Positions 1 to 8,627 of a stretch of DNA of 39,194 bases are shown piece by piece. A program made the translations under genes and the position numbers. The DNA is from an uncultured Caryophanales bacterium (GTDB taxonomy: Bacteria > Bacillota_I > Bacilli_A > RFN20 > CAG-826). The notes under the pieces are model-generated. The model did not search any database, was not told where the DNA came from, and was given only the letters and a program-made list of their open reading frames with translations. The stretch covers positions 1 to 39,194 of the forward strand of contig CAMUVS010000007.1 in assembly GCA_947164155.1 (NCBI GenBank). The letters run 5' to 3'. The stretch's first letter is position 1. Every line of letters begins with the position of its first letter.

Positions 1-318
1 CTGGGTTCAAAACGTCGTGAGACAGTTTGGTCCCTATCTGTCGTGGGCGCAGGAAGTTTGAATGGATTTGACCTTAGTACGAGAGGACCGGGTTGAACAT
101 GGCAATGGTATATCGGTTGTCACGCCAGTGGCATGGCCGGGTAGCTACCCATGGAACGGATAAACGCTGAAAGCATCTAAGCGTGAAGCCAACCATAAGA
201 TGAGACTTCCCATTCGCAAGAAGTAAGTTCCCTCCAAAGTTAGGAGGTTGATAGGTTAGAAGTGTAAGTGTCGTGAGGCATTCAGCTGACTAATACTAAT
301 AGAACGAGGACTTAATTT
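1..318 (+). rRNA. rrl: 23S ribosomal RNA, 3' end (partial)
   Basis: This is the last roughly 318 bases of the large-subunit rRNA; its 5' part lies outside the window. The sarcin-ricin loop AGTACGAGAGGACCGG is visible near 77-92, and the usual ending CTGACTAATACTAATAGAACG followed by GAGGACTTAA lies near 286-315. The exact 3' end is inferred by comparison with the Bacillus 23S ending. A 5S gene about 100 bases downstream shows the usual 23S-5S order, and no tRNA lies between them. Confidence 0.96.
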
Positions 319-421
319 CTAAGATTTTAACAAGTCCATAAGTAAAATTTATGTTAATGCTTTAATTAGTGAGATCAATGTGATAATATCTAGTTTTCAG
401 AGAACAAAGTTCTCTAAAAAA

Positions 422-534
422 AGTCTGGTGGCGATAGCGCAGTGGACACACCTGTTCCCATACCGAACACAGAAGTTAAGCACTGTAGTGGTGAAGATAG
501 TACGTAAGTGCAAAAATAGCGAGCTGCCGGGCTT
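422..534 (+). rRNA. rrf: 5S ribosomal RNA
   Basis: The conserved 5S core is clear: GGTGGCGATAGCG near the start, then CACACCTGTTCCCATACCGA and ACACAGAAGTTAAGC. The 5' strand GTCTGGTGGC pairs with the 3' strand GCTGCCGGGC to form helix I. The T run that follows directly (533-538) suggests that helix I also serves as the terminator stem. The central and 3' parts are more diverged than in Bacillus, so the ends are approximate to a few bases. Confidence 0.93.
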
Positions 535-539
535 TTTTA

Positions 540-573
540 TTTCCATATAAGTAAGAGATAATTTATAATTATC
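540..573 (+). promoter_or_regulatory. Candidate promoter and palindrome before the isomerase-like gene
   Basis: A perfect TATAAT lies at 564-569 with a weaker TTTCCA about 18 bases upstream (540-545). The -10 box sits inside a perfect inverted repeat, GATAATT-TAT-AATTATC (557-573). Transcription would begin near 576, leaving about 14 bases, including GAGG at 577-580, before the ATG at 590. Operator function of the palindrome is an inference. Confidence 0.5.
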
Positions 574-589
574 AATGAGGTATATTTTT

Positions 590-1819
590 ATGAAAATCAA
601 TGTCATTCGTTTATCAAATTCTTTAGATCCTAATGCTTCTTTTAAAAAAGACGGGGATAATTTTATCGATGAAATCAATAATGAACTATTCGACAAAGAT
701 TATGAATTAGTAGAGAATGATGATTCTGCTTTATTTAATGTGATCTTTATTGAAACAGGTGGAGCAGAACAACATTTTGTAAAAATTGAAAAAGAATTAC
801 CTCGTCCTATCATTTTAATTAGTGACTGTTTAAATAATTCTTTACCTGCTTGCTTAGAAATTAAATCATTCTTATCAAACAACAAAGAAGACTGTATTTT
901 GCTTTTTGGTAAAGAAAAAGAAATCGCTTCTGCAATTGTCGAGATTTCAAAAATTGAAATTGCAAAACGTTATATTAGTGGAGCCAATTTAGGAGTTATT
1001 GGTAAACCTAGTGACTGGTTAATTGCTTCTTTAGTGGATTATGAAGAAGCTAGGAAAGTCTATAACGTGAATTTAATTGATATCACTTCTAAAGAACTCA
1101 AAAACGAAATTGATAAAGGTGAATTAGAAAATATTGAAAATCGCTCAAAATACGAGAAATTAGCGCAAAATAGCGAGGTTTTGACGGGAGCTTTGGCGAT
1201 TTATAGTGGTCTTAAGCGACTAATTGAACGTTATAAATTAAAAGGATTTACACTTCGCTGCTTCGATTTAATTGAAGAATATAAAAATACGGCATGTCTA
1301 GCTCTAGCAATGCTTAATGATGAAGGAATTATCGCTACTTGTGAAGGTGATGTTCCTAGTATGCTTTCCATGTTAATTGTTAAAGCTTGTACCGATAAAG
1401 TTTCTTTCCAAGCTAATCCAAGTAGAATTACTTTTGGCGATAAAGATAGTGACAATGAAGTTTTATTTGCACACTGTACTTTACCATTAAGTATGGCTAA
1501 TAAAATTGATTTTATGACTCACTTTGAAAGCGGCTTAGGAATTGGAATTAGAGGTGAATTATCCAAAGGTAGTATTACTATTTTTAAATTATCTAGAGAC
1601 TTAAAATCATATTTATTAATTAATGGCGAGACCAAAGAAAATTTAAAATTGCCTAACTATTGCCGCACTCAAATTTTAGTCAAACTTGATGATGAAGATT
1701 TATATCCATTGATCAATAAAAGTTATGGTAATCACGTTATCATTTCTTATGGAGACAACACTTCTGAAATTATGAATGTTCTCCATTATTTTGCTGAGCA
1801 AGCTTCTTTACATAAATAG
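590..1819 (+). CDS. L-fucose/L-arabinose isomerase-family protein
   Basis: The 409-residue protein resembles the L-fucose/L-arabinose isomerase superfamily, whose members use a metal ion to interconvert aldoses and ketoses in the cytoplasm. Family-like features are a Rossmann-type stretch LGVIGKPSDWLIAS (about residues 132-145), an acidic CEGDVPS segment (about 250) where the family has a metal-binding glutamate, the FAHCTLP segment (about 295) and the glycine-rich SGLGIGIRGE (about 313). The start at 590 is chosen because GAGG at 577-580 is correctly spaced for it; an in-frame ATG at 575 coincides with the predicted transcription start and cannot be excluded. It follows the rRNA genes and has no other sugar genes beside it, so the substrate cannot be inferred. 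The superfamily assignment is fairly safe; the reaction is not. Confidence 0.75.
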   Translation: MKINVIRLSNSLDPNASFKKDGDNFIDEINNELFDKDYELVENDDSALFNVIFIETGGAEQHFVKIEKELPRPIILISDCLNNSLPACLEIKSFLSNNKEDCILLFGKEKEIASAIVEISKIEIAKRYISGANLGVIGKPSDWLIASLVDYEEARKVYNVNLIDITSKELKNEIDKGELENIENRSKYEKLAQNSEVLTGALAIYSGLKRLIERYKLKGFTLRCFDLIEEYKNTACLALAMLNDEGIIATCEGDVPSMLSMLIVKACTDKVSFQANPSRITFGDKDSDNEVLFAHCTLPLSMANKIDFMTHFESGLGIGIRGELSKGSITIFKLSRDLKSYLLINGETKENLKLPNYCRTQILVKLDDEDLYPLINKSYGNHVIISYGDNTSEIMNVLHYFAEQASLHK

Positions 1820-1826
1820 GGGCAAC

Positions 1827-1875
1827 TTGACATAATCTACATATATATGTAGAATACTCGTAGGTTTTAAACCTA
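1827..1875 (+). promoter_or_regulatory. fakA promoter with two perfect palindromes
   Basis: TTGACA (1827-1832), a 17-base spacer and TAGAAT (1850-1855) make the strongest promoter in the window. The spacer holds a perfect 18-base palindrome, TCTACATATATATGTAGA (1836-1853). A second perfect inverted repeat, TAGGTTT-T-AAACCTA (1861-1875), lies on the predicted transcription start near 1862. Both are well placed for a repressor, and the second could also form a 5'-terminal mRNA hairpin. Which protein would bind is unknown. Confidence 0.8.
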
Positions 1876-1892
1876 AAAACTGAAAACAATTT

Positions 1893-3587
1893 ATGAAAAC
1901 AATAGATGGTCTTACATTAAAGAAATTCTTAATAAGCGCCAGTAATAACTTATTCAATCATTATCCAGAAGTGGATGCTTTAAACGTCTTCCCAGTTCCT
2001 GATGGTGATACTGGTATTAATATGAATCTCACAATGACTAGTGGGGCCAACGAAATTAATGGCATTCAAGAAAATAATGCTTTTCTAATTGCTAAAACTT
2101 TCTCTCGCGGCTTATTAATGGGAGCTAGAGGAAATTCTGGCGTTATTACTAGTCAAATCTTTAGAGGTTTTTCTAGTGTTTTAGAAGGTGTTGAAGAAAT
2201 CGATTCACTTTTATTAGCACAAGCCTTTAAAGCTGGTAGTGATACTGCCTACAAAGCAGTTATGAGACCAGTAGAAGGAACCATTCTTACTGTTATTAGA
2301 GAATCTAGTAATGTTTTATCTCGTAAAGTTAAAGAAGGAATGCCTATTGAAAGAACGCTTGAAATCTTATTAAAAGAAGCAAATGCCTCTTTAAATAGAA
2401 CTCCTGAATTATTACCAATCTTAAAAGAAGTTGGTGTTGTAGATAGTGGTGGTACTGGTTTAGTAAGAATCATCGAAGGTATGTATCTTGCTAGTATTGG
2501 TCAAGAAGTATCTAGAGATGATAAAAACGTTTCCGCTGGAGCTATTGCTTCCGCCGCTGCTAGTGCGATGGAAGAAGAGGAATTTGGCTATTGCACTGAA
2601 TTTATTATGTCTTTAGGCCCAGATTCTGTAAAAAAGATCTTTAATCAATCTCGATTCACTAATTGGCTTAATAGCCACGGCACCTCTTTAGTGGTTGTTA
2701 AAGATGATGATATTGTAAAAGTCCATGTTCATACTTTAACCCCTGGTGAGATTTTAAATTACGCTCAACAATATGGTGAATTCTTAAAACTAAAAATCGA
2801 AAATATGACAGAACAACATCACGCTTTAGCGGATGGGGCAAACGTGAAACCTCATGTTGATTTAGTAGAAGAGCCTAAACCTGTTAAAAAGGAAGAAGAA
2901 CAAGAACTTCCAAAAGAAAAGATCACTAACGCTGTTATTACCGTTAGCTCTGGAGAAGGAATCTCTGCTTATTTTAAAGAATTAGGTGCTACTTATATCG
3001 TTAGTGGTGGACAAACTATGAATCCATCTAGTGAAGACTTCTTATCTGCTATTAGAAAGATAAATGCTGAAAATATTTTTATCTTACCAAATAACTCTAA
3101 TATCGTTATGGCGGCTAGCCAAGCTGCGGATATTGCTTCGGAAGAAGGAAAGAACGTCTTTGTCATTCCTAGTAAAACTATTCCGCAAGGAATTGTGGCG
3201 TTAATGAGTTTAGATCAAGATACAGATCCAGAAGAAAATATGCGTAATATGAGATATTCTTTAAAGAATGTCAAATCTGGAGAAGTCACTTTCTCTATTA
3301 GAGATTGCGAACTTAACGGCATTAGAATTCAAAAAGATGACTTCATTGGAATTTATGAAAAAGAAATCGTTGTCGGTACTAAAGATAAATTTGTCGCCTT
3401 ACAAGAATTAGTTGATAAGATGATTGATGAAGAAAGCGCTATTCTTACTATCTTCCTTGGAGAAGATGTGAAGAGAGAAGACTTTGTTTCTACTAAAAAA
3501 GCCATTGAAGAAAAATATCCAGATTTAAATATTGATATTAAAGATGGTAAACAAAATGTTTATTCATTCTTAATAAGTGTTGAATAG
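1893..3587 (+). CDS. fakA: Fatty acid kinase catalytic subunit FakA (DAK2/DegV-like, YloV)
   Basis: FakA phosphorylates fatty acids presented by a FakB (DegV) partner, making acyl-phosphate for PlsX and PlsY in phospholipid synthesis. The N-terminal DAK2 domain shows the nucleotide and Mg motif NVFPVPDGDTGINMN (about residues 31-45) and GARGNSGVITSQIFRGF (about 77-93). The FakA middle region is followed by a C-terminal DegV-like domain from about residue 320. At 564 residues it has the family's normal length. No Shine-Dalgarno sequence precedes the ATG, although the leader is about 30 bases. With plsX 2 kb downstream, the locus suggests incorporation of exogenous or recycled fatty acids. No fakB or fatty-acid synthesis gene is in the window. 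Confidence 0.93.
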   Translation: MKTIDGLTLKKFLISASNNLFNHYPEVDALNVFPVPDGDTGINMNLTMTSGANEINGIQENNAFLIAKTFSRGLLMGARGNSGVITSQIFRGFSSVLEGVEEIDSLLLAQAFKAGSDTAYKAVMRPVEGTILTVIRESSNVLSRKVKEGMPIERTLEILLKEANASLNRTPELLPILKEVGVVDSGGTGLVRIIEGMYLASIGQEVSRDDKNVSAGAIASAAASAMEEEEFGYCTEFIMSLGPDSVKKIFNQSRFTNWLNSHGTSLVVVKDDDIVKVHVHTLTPGEILNYAQQYGEFLKLKIENMTEQHHALADGANVKPHVDLVEEPKPVKKEEEQELPKEKITNAVITVSSGEGISAYFKELGATYIVSGGQTMNPSSEDFLSAIRKINAENIFILPNNSNIVMAASQAADIASEEGKNVFVIPSKTIPQGIVALMSLDQDTDPEENMRNMRYSLKNVKSGEVTFSIRDCELNGIRIQKDDFIGIYEKEIVVGTKDKFVALQELVDKMIDEESAILTIFLGEDVKREDFVSTKKAIEEKYPDLNIDIKDGKQNVYSFLISVE

Positions 3588-3614
3588 CAATCAATTGATT
3601 GCTATTTTATTTAT
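3584..3614 (+). terminator. Terminator-like palindrome after fakA, overlapping a recG promoter
   Basis: A perfect 22-base palindrome (3584-3605, arms ATAGCAATCAA and TTGATTGCTAT) is followed by TTTATTTAT, which runs straight into the recG ATG at 3615. The fakA stop codon lies inside the left arm. The same bases fit a promoter: TTGAAT (3580-3585), a 17-base spacer and TATTTT (3603-3608), predicting transcription from about 3615, the recG start codon itself. Confidence 0.65.
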
Positions 3615-5612
3615 ATGGGCGAGAAATTGACATCATCTAAAAGAATGAACTATCTATTAGGTCAGATGGGAATTTTTTCTTATTATGATGTTTTAGCCCA
3701 CCTCCCTAAACGATATGATGATTTTTCTTTAACTCATGAAAGACATCTTATTGATAAAGAGAAAATCACTATCTACGCAAAAGTGGTGACTACTCCTAAG
3801 AAAGTATTAGCAAGAAAAACCACAATCGTGACTTTTGATGTTTTAACAGACACAAACACATATTTTAAAGTTACTGCCTATAATCGACCTTATTTAACTA
3901 AGACAGTTTTAGTTAATGAATATTACACAATCACAGGAAGTTATGATAAATCTCGTAATAGTTTAAATCTCATAAATTTTGTTAAAGGAAAAATCGAAGA
4001 AAACAAAGTTTTAAAGCCTGTATATTTGTTGCCTAAGGATTTAGCTAATAAAGATTATATTAATTTAGTAAACCGCTCTTTAGAGGCAGTAAAAGGCCAC
4101 GTTCCTTCTTTAGTTCCTTATTCGCTTAGAGAAAAGTATCGTCTATGTAATAAAGAGTATGCTTTAAGAAAAGCTCATCAACCTTTAACTTATGAAGATA
4201 TTCATCAAGCATACCGCTATTTAAAATATGAAGAAGCATTAGAATTTTCTTTAAAAAATCAATTAATTAAAGAAGAAAATAAATCTCTACAAAAGATTAA
4301 AAAGGAGCCGATTGATTTATCGAGCTGTGATGAATTTGTTTCTTCTTTACCTTATAAACTTACCAAAGATCAAATTGAAGCATCAAAAGAAATCATCGAG
4401 GATATGAATCAATCTTCTTTAATGTATCGTTTACTTCAAGGAGATGTTGGTACAGGTAAAACATTGGTCTCTTTTATTGCCTTATTCGCGAATTATAAAA
4501 GAGGAGATCAAGGTGTTTTAATGGCTCCGACTGATGCTTTGGCTAGACAGCACTTTGAAAACGCTAAAAAGCTATTTAAAGAAACTAAACTCAAAGTCGC
4601 TTTATTAGTAGGATCAACTCCACCAAGTGAAAAAAGAAGAATTTATGAAGATATAAGTGATGGCTTGATTGATGTTGTTATTGGAACCCATGCTTTATTT
4701 GCGAAGGCTGTTAAATATAATTCCTTAGGCTTAGTGATTATTGATGAACAACATCGTTTTGGCGTTAACCAAAGAAAAGCCTTAATGGATAAAGGCGAAC
4801 ACGCTGATTTACTTATGATGTCAGCTACTCCAATTCCTAGATCACTTGCCTTATCTATTTATGGTGATTTAGAGATTTCAACTTTATATATGTTTCCTAA
4901 TGTGAATAGAGACGTTACTACCAAAATTGTTGATAGTGAAGACAAAAGAATTTTTGATGTCGTTGATAAAGCGTTAAGTAAAAATCAAAAGGTTTATATT
5001 GTCGCTCCTTTAATTGAATTTAATGAAAATGATAAGTATTCAGTAGAGAAACTATATGCTCGATATTTATTGCGTTATAAAGAAAAAGTTGGCCTTTTGC
5101 ACGGAAAAATGAAGCAAAACGAAAAAGAAATGGTTCTTGATAATTTTTCTAATGGCTCTTTTGATATCTTGGTGTCCACTCAGGTAATTGAAGTTGGAAT
5201 CGATGTTAAAAGCGCTACGGCGATGGTTATATATGATGCTAATTCATTTGGTCTAGCTTCTTTACATCAATTAAGAGGAAGAATCGGTAGAGACGGCTCT
5301 AAATCTATCTGTTTATTAGCGGTAGACAATTTAGAAGACAAAGAGAAATTAGAAATATTAACTACTAGTAATGATGGTTTTGAAATTGCGGAAAAAGATT
5401 TAGCCTTAAGAGGACCTGGTGAATTAGTAGGAATTAGACAATCTGGCATCCCGGATTTTAGATATTTAAATATGATTGATGATATTAAAATCTTTGTCGT
5501 CGCTAGAGATGATGCTAGAAAGATAATTGCTAATAAAAACAATGAAGAATATCGTTACTTATTGTCACATTGTTTAAAGAGTATAGAATATAAACCAATA
5601 ATTAAGGTATAA
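3615..5612 (+). CDS. recG: ATP-dependent DNA helicase RecG
   Basis: RecG remodels stalled replication forks and branched recombination intermediates. The 665-residue protein has the N-terminal wedge region (about 30-150, including DVLAHLPKRYDDF), Walker A GDVGTGKT (about 275-282), the helicase motif II variant IIDEQHRFG (about 374-382), MSATPIPRSLA, and HQLRGRIGRDG (about 549-559). Family members are usually about 680 residues. The start fits the family N-terminus, but there is no Shine-Dalgarno sequence and the ATG lies six bases after a -10-like box, so the message may be leaderless. In Bacillus recG also lies between the fakA homologue and the plsX region. Confidence 0.96.
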   Translation: MGEKLTSSKRMNYLLGQMGIFSYYDVLAHLPKRYDDFSLTHERHLIDKEKITIYAKVVTTPKKVLARKTTIVTFDVLTDTNTYFKVTAYNRPYLTKTVLVNEYYTITGSYDKSRNSLNLINFVKGKIEENKVLKPVYLLPKDLANKDYINLVNRSLEAVKGHVPSLVPYSLREKYRLCNKEYALRKAHQPLTYEDIHQAYRYLKYEEALEFSLKNQLIKEENKSLQKIKKEPIDLSSCDEFVSSLPYKLTKDQIEASKEIIEDMNQSSLMYRLLQGDVGTGKTLVSFIALFANYKRGDQGVLMAPTDALARQHFENAKKLFKETKLKVALLVGSTPPSEKRRIYEDISDGLIDVVIGTHALFAKAVKYNSLGLVIIDEQHRFGVNQRKALMDKGEHADLLMMSATPIPRSLALSIYGDLEISTLYMFPNVNRDVTTKIVDSEDKRIFDVVDKALSKNQKVYIVAPLIEFNENDKYSVEKLYARYLLRYKEKVGLLHGKMKQNEKEMVLDNFSNGSFDILVSTQVIEVGIDVKSATAMVIYDANSFGLASLHQLRGRIGRDGSKSICLLAVDNLEDKEKLEILTTSNDGFEIAEKDLALRGPGELVGIRQSGIPDFRYLNMIDDIKIFVVARDDARKIIANKNNEEYRYLLSHCLKSIEYKPIIKV

Positions 5613-5667
5613 TACTTATTATTGTGAATATAAATTTATTAATTTAGAAAGTGAATAAGAAAATATT

Positions 5668-6639
5668 ATGATAAGAATTGGTATTGATTGTACTGGCGGA
5701 GATAATGGTTCTACTATTATCGTTCCTGCTATTAAAAGCTTCTTAAGTAAAAATAAAGAAGTTTCTTTTGTTGCTTTTGGTAATGAAGAAGAATTAAAAG
5801 AATTAAAAGGACTATGTGAAGTTGTTCACGCTCCTGATGTTGTTCCTATGGAAGCTGGACCATTAGAAGCTATGAGAATGAAAGAGTCTTCAATTTATAA
5901 AATGTGTCAATACGCCAAGGAGAATAAAATCGATGCTATGGTATCTGCTGGCTCTACTGGTGGTTTCTTATCATTATCAACTTTAATTCTTAAAACTATT
6001 GAAGGGGTTCATAGAGCAGCGTTCATTGCTCCTTTCCCAACCAAGATCAAAGGTAAAAAAGTCGTAATTCTTGATATTGGAGCTAGCAATGAAAATTCTC
6101 CAGAAGAATTAGCACAATTCGCTGTTATTGGCTCTTTGTATTCTAAATACATCTTAGGAGTAAATAATCCTTCAGTGTGTTTATTAAGTAATGGAACTGA
6201 AGAAGGTAAAGGTTCTCCTAGCGGAAAGCTTGCTTATAAATTACTTAAAGATAAATCATTCTTTAAAGGCAATATCGAAGCAAGAAATGCATTAAGCGGA
6301 GAATGTGATGTTGTTGTTTGTGATGGCTTTACTGGAAATACTTTCCTCAAAAGCAGCGAAGGTATGGCAAAAATGATGTCAGGCATGATTAAAGCGGCCT
6401 TCAAACGTAATTTATTCTCTAAATTAGGTTATTTATTTGTTAGAAAAGGCATTAAGGAAATGTCTGAAACTATGGATTATAAATCTACTGGTGGAGCGAT
6501 GTTACTTGGCATTAACGGTATAGTTGTAAAAGCACACGGCAATTCTGATAGCTACGCTTTTGAATGCGCAATTAATGTCGCCTATAAGTTAGTTAAGGAA
6601 GATATCGTTAATAAAATTAAGGAAGGTATAAAAGAATAA
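5668..6639 (+). CDS. plsX: Phosphate acyltransferase PlsX
   Basis: PlsX interconverts acyl-ACP and acyl-phosphate and supplies PlsY for glycerophosphate acylation; it is a peripheral membrane enzyme. The 323-residue protein has the family landmarks EAGPLEAMRMKESSIYKM (about 72-89), VSAGSTGGFLSLSTL (about 92-106) and VVCDGFTGNTFLKSSEG (about 216-232). The N-terminal motif, DAMGGD in many homologues, is DCTGGDNGST here. Its stop overlaps the rnc start (TAATG), so the two are translationally coupled. acpP and the fab genes that lie between plsX and rnc in Bacillus are absent, which with fakA suits reliance on external fatty acids. A Shine-Dalgarno sequence is weak or absent. Confidence 0.94.
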   Translation: MIRIGIDCTGGDNGSTIIVPAIKSFLSKNKEVSFVAFGNEEELKELKGLCEVVHAPDVVPMEAGPLEAMRMKESSIYKMCQYAKENKIDAMVSAGSTGGFLSLSTLILKTIEGVHRAAFIAPFPTKIKGKKVVILDIGASNENSPEELAQFAVIGSLYSKYILGVNNPSVCLLSNGTEEGKGSPSGKLAYKLLKDKSFFKGNIEARNALSGECDVVVCDGFTGNTFLKSSEGMAKMMSGMIKAAFKRNLFSKLGYLFVRKGIKEMSETMDYKSTGGAMLLGINGIVVKAHGNSDSYAFECAINVAYKLVKEDIVNKIKEGIKE

Positions 6640-7319
6640 TGGAATTAATTGAATTACTTCGTTCTTTTGATATTAATCCTGGTGATATTAGTTATTACGA
6701 GCTTGCTTTTACTCATCCTTCTTGCAATTCAGATATGAACACTAAACATCAAGATTATGAAAGACTTGAATTTGTGGGTGATTCAGTAATTGGATTTGTC
6801 TCTGCTGATTTAATTTTTAAATTACATCCAGAAATGGATCAAGGCTATATGTCTAAACTTAGATCATACTTAGTTTGTTCCAAATCATTAGCGAATTATT
6901 CTAGAAAATATCATATAGATGATTATATTCGTATTGGTCATTCTATTACTCGAGAACAATTATCTAAAAGTGACAAAATTTTAGAAGATGTTTTTGAGGC
7001 TTTTATCGGAGCGTTATATTTAGATCAAGATATCGGTGTCACTTATCGTATTATTGAACAAATATTATATGAAGATATCAAACAAACAAAAATCGATGAT
7101 ATCATTGACGCTAAAACTAGATTACAAGAAGAGATTCAAAGCGAATATCGTGAAGCGGTTAGATATGAACTCATTGACGAATTTGGCCCACCGCATGATC
7201 GTACTTTTGTCTCTCAAGTTGTTTTTAATGGACTAATTCTTGGTAAGGGACAAGGCAAATCTAAAAAAGCCGCTGAAGAAGCTGCTGCTAAAGATGCTTT
7301 AAGCAAAAGGAGCTTATAA
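6639..7319 (+). CDS. rnc: Ribonuclease III
   Basis: RNase III cuts double-stranded RNA, including rRNA precursors. In this 226-residue protein the signature ERLEFVGDSVIGF (about 41-53) carries one set of acidic catalytic residues, and EDVFEAFIGALYLD (about 112-125) the other. A double-stranded-RNA-binding domain fills about residues 155-226, ending in the helix GKSKKAAEEAAAKDAL. The start shares its A with the plsX stop codon, and the stop shares an A with the ftsY start. In Bacillus smc lies between rnc and ftsY; here it is missing. Confidence 0.96.
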   Translation: MELIELLRSFDINPGDISYYELAFTHPSCNSDMNTKHQDYERLEFVGDSVIGFVSADLIFKLHPEMDQGYMSKLRSYLVCSKSLANYSRKYHIDDYIRIGHSITREQLSKSDKILEDVFEAFIGALYLDQDIGVTYRIIEQILYEDIKQTKIDDIIDAKTRLQEEIQSEYREAVRYELIDEFGPPHDRTFVSQVVFNGLILGKGQGKSKKAAEEAAAKDALSKRSL

Positions 7320-8305
7320 TGGGACTTATTTCTTTTTTAAAAGAAAAGTTTTCTAAAAAGAAAGATAATGATGTTGAATCTTATTCCGAAGGAATGAGTA
7401 AATCACGTCAAAATTTTTCTAATAAATTAAATGCTTTAAGCAAGAAATATAAAAAAGTTAACCAAGATTACTTTGAAGAATTAGAAGAAATTTTAATTGA
7501 AAGTGATGTTGGTGTTAATTTAACTTTAAATGTCATTGATGAACTTCTTGAAGAAAGTAGAGACAAAAAGATTAGTGATGCGCACGAATTAAACGAATTA
7601 TTAATCGATCACTTATTTAGCGGATATATTTCTAAAGGCGAATCTCTTACTGATTTAAGATTTGTTGATAATGGTCCAACGGTTTTGCTTGTTGTTGGTG
7701 TTAACGGAGTAGGGAAAACTACCACAATTGCTAAATTAGCATATCGATATTTAAATCAAGGCAAATCAGTTTTATTAGTCGCTGCTGATACTTTTAGAGC
7801 AGGGGCAAGTGAGCAACTTAAAATATGGGGCGATAGATTAAATATTGATGTAGTAACTGGTCCATATAATTCTGATCCAAGCTCTGTAGCATATGATGGA
7901 TTAACTAAAGCCAAGAAAGATAATATTGATTTAGTAATCGTCGATGTTTCTGGAAGATTACATAATAAGCAATACTTAATGGATGAATTGTCCAAATTAA
8001 AGCGTGTGATTAATAAATGTATCACAGGAGCCCCGCATGAAACATTCTTAATTATCGACGCAACGACTGGCCAAAATGGGGTAGTTCAAGCTAAAGCGTT
8101 TGCAGAAGTTAGTGATTTAACTGGCGTTGTTATTACGAAAATGGATGGCACTTCTAAAGGCGGGATTATACTCGCAATTAGAGAGGAATTAGGCATTCCT
8201 GTTCGATTTATTGGTTTAGGTGAAAAGATGACTGACTTAAAAGAATTTGACCTTGAAAGCTATATTTATGGGTTATGTGTAGGAGATAATAATGGAGAAA
8301 ATTGA
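7319..8305 (+). CDS. ftsY: Signal recognition particle receptor FtsY
   Basis: FtsY is the membrane-associated GTPase that docks SRP-ribosome complexes. It is 328 residues long with a charged N-terminal region, a four-helix N domain (about 30-115) and the GTPase G domain. G1 is GVNGVGKTT (G127-T135), the insertion-box region has ADTFRAGASEQ (about 156-166), and G4 is TKMDGTSKGG (about 273-282). The G3 motif is D209-V-S-G-R213, where SRP GTPases normally have DTAGR; Ffh in this window keeps DTAGR. A strong site, AAAAGGAGC, lies at the end of rnc. The gene overlaps both rnc and ylxM. Confidence 0.95.
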   Translation: MGLISFLKEKFSKKKDNDVESYSEGMSKSRQNFSNKLNALSKKYKKVNQDYFEELEEILIESDVGVNLTLNVIDELLEESRDKKISDAHELNELLIDHLFSGYISKGESLTDLRFVDNGPTVLLVVGVNGVGKTTTIAKLAYRYLNQGKSVLLVAADTFRAGASEQLKIWGDRLNIDVVTGPYNSDPSSVAYDGLTKAKKDNIDLVIVDVSGRLHNKQYLMDELSKLKRVINKCITGAPHETFLIIDATTGQNGVVQAKAFAEVSDLTGVVITKMDGTSKGGIILAIREELGIPVRFIGLGEKMTDLKEFDLESYIYGLCVGDNNGEN

Positions 8306-8627
8306 GCGCACAATTAGATATGTGAAACTCTTTAATATCTATAAAGATTTCTTAACCCACAAACAAATTGAAATACTTGGGGATTATTTTCTTGCTGATC
8401 TTTCACTTAGCGAGATTGCAGAATCTAGAGATATAACTCGTTCAGCAGTGGAAGATACGCTTAAGAAATCTTGCGTAAAATTAGATGAATGTGAAAGCAA
8501 TCTTCATCTATTAGAAAAAAGAGAAAAACTACTCAAAATCTGTGCAAAACTCAAGGAAAAAACTTTAAATTCTAGTGAAATTAAAGAAGTTGAAGATATA
8601 GAAAAGGAGTTAGATTATGGCATTTGA
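8292..8627 (+). CDS. ylxM: YlxM family putative helix-turn-helix protein
   Basis: The 111-residue protein matches YlxM (UPF0122), a small sigma-70 region-4-like helix-turn-helix protein encoded with ffh in many Gram-positives and linked to SRP function. Visible family features are LTHKQIEILGDYFLADLSLS and EIAESRDITRSAVEDTLKK (together about 18-56), where the helix-turn-helix lies. The C-terminal half is charged and helical. It begins within the end of ftsY and its last codons overlap the ffh start, so ftsY-ylxM-ffh is a tightly coupled unit. Its biochemical role is not settled. Confidence 0.92.
   Translation: MEKIERTIRYVKLFNIYKDFLTHKQIEILGDYFLADLSLSEIAESRDITRSAVEDTLKKSCVKLDECESNLHLLEKREKLLKICAKLKEKTLNSSEIKEVEDIEKELDYGI

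Noticed and set aside
397-696. Minus-strand open frame over 5S rRNA
   Set aside because: It overlaps the 5S gene and the start of the isomerase-like gene on the other strand and has no ribosome-binding site or family features.
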